A stretch of DNA of 8,574 bases, from assembly GCA_945927915.1 (NCBI GenBank), contig CAMEMX010000063.1, positions 1 to 8,574 on the forward strand. Reading direction: 5' to 3'. Below are positions 6,669 through 8,574 of the stretch, piece by piece (position 1 is the stretch's first letter; each line of letters begins with the position of its first letter). The position numbers and the translations under genes were made by a program. The notes below the pieces were generated by a model, which saw only the letters and a list, made by a program, of their open reading frames with translations, had not been told where the DNA came from and did not search any database. This stretch comes from an uncultured Clostridia bacterium. Lineage in GTDB: Bacteria; Bacillota; Clostridia; Oscillospirales; Oscillospiraceae.

Positions 6669-6811
6669 CCGTTGCGACGTTTTTTTCACAAAACTTTTGC
6701 AGTTTCGGAGCGTGGTGGCGCAGCCCGGAGGAAACGCCGCGCTTTTTTGCGCGGAAAGAACGGGAAGGAGCCGAACGGCAGACTTTTTGCCGAAAAAAAT
6801 TAAAATTATGC
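6649..6811. other. Unexplained GC-rich stretch in the divergent intergenic region
   Basis: Between the ATPase promoter and the rplS promoter lie about 160 bp with no credible gene. The frame open at 6634-6837 has no ribosome binding site and no recognisable product. Visible structure includes the hairpin CCGCGC-T6-GCGCGG (6737-6754), the hairpin CGGCA-N7-TGCCG (6776-6792) and a longer-range pairing GTTTC (6702-6706) with GAAAC (6731-6735). None is followed by a convincing U run. The right end (6793-6810) is A/T-rich and may act as an UP element for the rplS promoter. I see no known RNA family. Confidence 0.4.
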
Positions 6812-6840
6812 TTGATTTTTCCGGCGCCACGTGGTAAAGT
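6812..6840 (+). promoter_or_regulatory. Promoter of rplS
   Basis: The -35 TTGATT (6812-6817) and -10 TAAAGT (6835-6840) are 17 bp apart, with TG at 6832-6833 giving an extended -10. An A/T-rich tract (6793-6810) immediately upstream fits an UP element, as expected for a ribosomal-protein promoter. Transcription probably starts near 6847, leaving a leader of about 75 nt. Confidence 0.65.
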
Positions 6841-6846
6841 ATATTG

Positions 6847-6921
6847 GTCTGCAAATGGGTGGTCCTCTGCGGCGCGGTCAACGCCGGAATGAACGCCTAA
6901 TAAACAAGGAGGACAAGTATT
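6847..6921 (+). ncRNA. Probable L19 (rplS) leader, autoregulatory 5' UTR element
   Basis: About 75 nt of transcribed, non-coding sequence precede rplS. It contains GGCG (6871-6874) able to pair with CGCC at 6882-6885 or 6894-6897, then AATGAACGCCTAATAA leading into the AAGGAGG ribosome binding site (6906-6912). A Firmicutes L19 leader that controls rplS autogenously is an established RNA family. The position and compact two-alternative pairing fit it, but I assign it from memory of the family and not from a covariance search. Confidence 0.5.
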
Positions 6922-7263
6922 ATGGATCTGATGAAGGCTCTGACCAGCCAGTACATGAAGGAAGAACTGCCGCAGATGAATGTCGGCGACACCGTTCGCG
7001 TTCATGTGAAAATCAAGGAAGGCGCTCGTGAGAGAGTGCAGGTGTTCGAGGGAACCATCATTGCCCGCAAGCATGGCGGCATTGAGGAGTCCATCACCGT
7101 TCGCCGCCTGAGCTACGGCGTCGGCTGCGAGAAGGTTTTCCCCGTGCATTCCCCGAGCATCGTTAAGGTTGAGACCGTTCGCCGCGGCAAGGTTCGCCGT
7201 GCGAAGCTGTATTACCTGCGCAATCGTCTCGGCAAGGCCGCAAAGGTCAAGGAGAGAGTCTAA
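6922..7263 (+). CDS. rplS: 50S ribosomal protein L19
   Basis: A 113-aa component of the large ribosomal subunit, located near the 30S-50S interface. The whole sequence follows the bL19 family: [35 protein letters not shown] (about 19-53), [44 protein letters not shown] (about 57-100) and a lysine-rich end. The length is normal for the family. AAGGAGG (6906-6912) lies 9 nt before the ATG, a strong site fitting high expression. In many bacteria rplS closes an rpsP-rimM-trmD-rplS operon. Here it stands alone with its own promoter, probable leader and terminator, between a P-type ATPase and pfkA, so it must be regulated separately from the other genes of that group. Confidence 0.98.
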   Translation: MDLMKALTSQYMKEELPQMNVGDTVRVHVKIKEGARERVQVFEGTIIARKHGGIEESITVRRLSYGVGCEKVFPVHSPSIVKVETVRRGKVRRAKLYYLRNRLGKAAKVKERV

Positions 7264-7265
7264 TT

Positions 7266-7310
7266 CAAAACAAATTCCCCATGCCCGTCCGGGCATGGGG
7301 CTTTGTTTTG
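7266..7310 (+). terminator. Intrinsic terminator of rplS
   Basis: Three bases after the stop codon a hairpin forms from CCCCATGCCC (7277-7286), the four-base loop GTCC, and GGGCATGGGG (7291-7300). CAAAACAAA (7266-7274) before it and TTTGTTTTG (7302-7310) after it are also perfectly complementary, extending the inverted repeat. The TTTGTTTT run supplies the U tract on the + strand. Confidence 0.88.
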
Positions 7311-7316
7311 CGGCGC

Positions 7317-7349
7317 AAAAAAACGGAGCGCCCGGAAAAGGGCGCTCCG
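7317..7349 (-). terminator. Intrinsic terminator of pfkA
   Basis: Read on the minus strand, CGGAGCGCCC (7349-7340), a six-base loop and GGGCGCTCCG (7333-7324) form a 10-bp GC-rich stem followed by seven T residues (7323-7317). It lies 11 bp past the pfkA stop and back to back with the rplS terminator. Confidence 0.9.
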
Positions 7350-7360
7350 AAAGAGCGGGA

Positions 7361-8347
7361 TCACACGCCGGTCATCGCTTCGAGGACGGTCCATTCCTCC
7401 TGGTCGATGCCCTTGCGCAGGGCGAGACCCTCCTCAATGTCGATGTCGCACATCCGGCCGTCGTTGATGCAAATGACGCGGTTCGTCCCGCCGCTTGCGA
7501 GGATATCCACCGCGCGGTAGCCCATGCGCGTTGCGGTGACGCGGTCGCGGGCTGTCGGGGTGCCGCCGCGCTGGATGTGACCGAGGACGGTCACGCGAGG
7601 CTCGATGCAGATCTCTTCCTTGATCTTCTTGGCGACGTCATAGGCGCTGCCGGCGCCCTCGGCGACGACGACCATATAGTGCGTGAAGCCGTTGAGACGG
7701 GCGTTGCGGATCTTTTCGATGATCTCCTTCTGGAAATCCTCCTGCTGTTCGGGCACGAGGACGGCGGTGGCGCCGACGGCGAGGCCGACATACAGCGCAA
7801 GGTGGCCGGCGTTTCTGCCCATGACCTCGACGACGGAGCAGCGTTCGTGCGACTGCATGGTGTCACGCAGGCGGTCGATGCACTCGATGGCGGTGTTTGC
7901 GGCGGTGTCGAAGCCGATGCAGTAGTTGGTGCAGGCGATGTCGTTGTCGATGGTGCCGGGGATGCCGACGACGGAGATGCCGTGCTGCGACAGCGCCAGT
8001 GCGCCGCGGAAGGTGCCGTCGCCGCCGATGGCGACGATGCCGTCAAGGCCAAGCAGCTTGCAGGTGTTGACGGCACGCTGCTGCCCTTCGGGGGTGCGGA
8101 ATTCCTCGCTGCGGGCGGTGTAGAGGATGGTGCCGCCGCGGTTGATGATGTGCGCGACGCTCTTTTCGTCCAGACGGACGATGTCGCCGTTGATCAGACC
8201 GTTCCAGCCGCGGCGAATGCCGACGACCTCAATCCCGCGGAAAATGGCGGCACGGACGACGGAGCGAACCGCAGCATTCATGCCGGGTGCGTCGCCGCCG
8301 CTGGTCAGAACGCCGATTCTGCGGACTGCGTTATGTACGTTATTCAT
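7361..8347 (-). CDS. pfkA: ATP-dependent 6-phosphofructokinase
   Basis: A 328-aa cytosolic glycolytic enzyme that phosphorylates fructose 6-phosphate to fructose 1,6-bisphosphate. It matches the bacterial PfkA family over its full length: SGGDAPGMNAAVR (16-28), INRGGTIL (68-75), GGDGT (108-112), the catalytic loop PGTIDND (130-136) with D134 as the expected general base, MGRNAGH (176-182), EGAG (230-233) and HIQRGG (257-262). Glycines at 111 and 131 are those of ATP-using enzymes; PPi-dependent relatives carry Asp and Lys there. Effector-site arginines R28 and R32 are kept, consistent with allosteric control. AAGGTGA (8358-8352) lies 4 nt before the ATG. The gene has its own promoter and terminator and is not next to pyk or dnaE, its common neighbours in Firmicutes. 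Confidence 0.97.
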   Translation of the reverse strand: MNNVHNAVRRIGVLTSGGDAPGMNAAVRSVVRAAIFRGIEVVGIRRGWNGLINGDIVRLDEKSVAHIINRGGTILYTARSEEFRTPEGQQRAVNTCKLLGLDGIVAIGGDGTFRGALALSQHGISVVGIPGTIDNDIACTNYCIGFDTAANTAIECIDRLRDTMQSHERCSVVEVMGRNAGHLALYVGLAVGATAVLVPEQQEDFQKEIIEKIRNARLNGFTHYMVVVAEGAGSAYDVAKKIKEEICIEPRVTVLGHIQRGGTPTARDRVTATRMGYRAVDILASGGTNRVICINDGRMCDIDIEEGLALRKGIDQEEWTVLEAMTGV

Positions 8348-8388
8348 AATATCACCTTATTCTGCCTGGTGCGGCAAATTTCGATTTC

Positions 8389-8417
8389 ATTTTATCCCCA
8401 TTTTTTTCAAAAGTAAA
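8389..8417 (-). promoter_or_regulatory. Promoter of pfkA
   Basis: On the minus strand, -35 TTTACT (8417-8412) and -10 TAAAAT (8394-8389) are separated by 17 bp, matching the consensus at 4 and 5 of 6 positions. There is no extended -10. The predicted transcript starts near 8382, about 35 nt before the ATG. Its -35 lies 11 bp from that of the divergent gene. Confidence 0.65.
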
Positions 8418-8428
8418 GAGCAAAAGCG

Positions 8429-8457
8429 TAGAAATTTCAAAAAGAGTGTGCTATAGT
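8429..8457 (+). promoter_or_regulatory. Promoter of the downstream nadE-like gene
   Basis: The -10 TATAGT (8452-8457) is preceded by TGC (8449-8451), an extended -10. TAGAAA (8429-8434), 17 bp upstream, matches the -35 consensus at 4 of 6 positions. The 8-bp palindrome GAAATTTC (8431-8438) overlaps the -35, and GTGCTAT is repeated at 8448-8454 and 8462-8468. Predicted start near 8464. Confidence 0.65.
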
Positions 8458-8495
8458 GTACGTGCTATGCAAACACTTCACAGGAGGGAACGAAA

Positions 8496-8574
8496 ATGAG
8501 TTTTGATGCGGAAAAGGTAAGCGCCGATATTGTCGCCTGGATCCGTCAGTGGTTTGAGAAAAACGGCTCCGGAT
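8496..8574 (+). CDS. nadE: N-terminus of probable NH3-dependent NAD synthetase (cut by window end)
   Basis: ATG 8496 follows AGGAGGG (8482-8488) at 7-nt spacing and a good promoter, and the frame is open to the window end for 26 codons. The peptide begins MSFDAEKVSADIVAWIRQWF and continues EKNGSG. This resembles the N-terminal helix of clostridial NadE (typically an F-x-A-E-K start, a W-I-R helix, then E-x-N-G before the A-V-V-G-I-S-G-G-K-D-S ATP pyrophosphatase loop). The enzyme would convert nicotinate adenine dinucleotide plus ammonia and ATP to NAD. The catalytic SGGKDS loop lies beyond the window, so the call rests on this short segment alone. Confidence 0.65.
   Translation, partial: MSFDAEKVSADIVAWIRQWFEKNGSG

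Noticed and set aside
6634..6837. A 67-codon + strand frame in the ATPase-rplS intergenic region
   Set aside because: No ribosome binding site, it runs through the rplS promoter -35 and -10, and its composition is not protein-like. Left as unexplained sequence.
7169..8416. A 415-codon + strand frame opposite pfkA
   Set aside because: It starts inside rplS, spans two terminators, and is Asp/Ala/Val/Gly-rich shadow sequence of a clearly identified PfkA.
8448..8482. GTGCTAT direct repeat and AGTGT-N13-ACACT inverted repeat before the nadE-like gene
   Set aside because: Short, overlapping the -10 and leader, with no match to a known operator. Likely chance at this length.
1..8574. Search for CRISPR arrays, toxin-antitoxin pairs, transposases, integrases, tRNA or att sites
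   Set aside because: No periodic repeats with spacers, no mobile-element proteins, no cloverleaf and no island-like composition change were found.

Overview
The window reads as an ordinary chromosomal segment of a Gram-positive anaerobe of the class Clostridia, most likely an Oscillospiraceae/Ruminococcaceae-type gut bacterium. This is an inference from the moderately high GC content (high 50s by eye), strong AGGAGG-type ribosome binding sites, a FemX-type peptidoglycan branching enzyme, an Exp7-like P-type ATPase, an ATP-type PfkA and a clostridial-looking NadE N-terminus. There are no rRNA or tRNA genes, CRISPR arrays, transposases, phage genes or integration scars, and I see no clear new defence or mobile system.

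Layout. Bases 1-2969 hold a three-gene operon: an OmpR-family response regulator (107-763), a HAMP sensor histidine kinase (760-2160, TTG start) and a single-pass membrane-anchored protein of unknown function (2157-2969). The genes overlap by 4 bp at both junctions (TTGA and ATGA), which predicts translational coupling. A strong sigma-A-type promoter with an extended -10 lies upstream. It is overlaid by a 12-bp direct repeat with a 22-bp (two helical turn) period, the geometry expected for binding of the operon's own regulator. An 88-bp gap without an obvious terminator leads to a FemAB-family aminoacyltransferase (3058-4146). That gap carries a weaker 22-bp-period repeat resembling part of the first one.

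A bidirectional terminator (about 4156-4185) separates this + strand block from a minus-strand P-type ATPase (4196-6610). Bases 6611-6921 form a 311-bp divergent intergenic region. It holds an extended -10 promoter for the ATPase, about 160 bp of unexplained GC-rich sequence with small hairpins, and a well-formed promoter plus a probable L19 autoregulatory leader for monocistronic rplS (6922-7263). Two back-to-back terminators (7266-7349) separate rplS from convergent pfkA (7361-8347, minus). The final intergenic region has well-spaced divergent promoters for pfkA and for a gene cut off by the window end (8496 onward), whose first 26 residues look like NH3-dependent NAD synthetase, NadE.

How the genes fit together. 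The first half looks like a cell-envelope sensing module: a two-component system, a possible extracytoplasmic accessory protein and a cell-wall branching enzyme that may be its target. The second half is housekeeping: ion or lipid transport, translation, glycolysis and NAD synthesis, each with its own transcription unit. The most interesting leads are the uncharacterised third gene of the two-component operon, the promoter-overlapping 22-bp repeat with its weaker echo before femX, and the loss of canonical ion-ligand residues in the ATPase.
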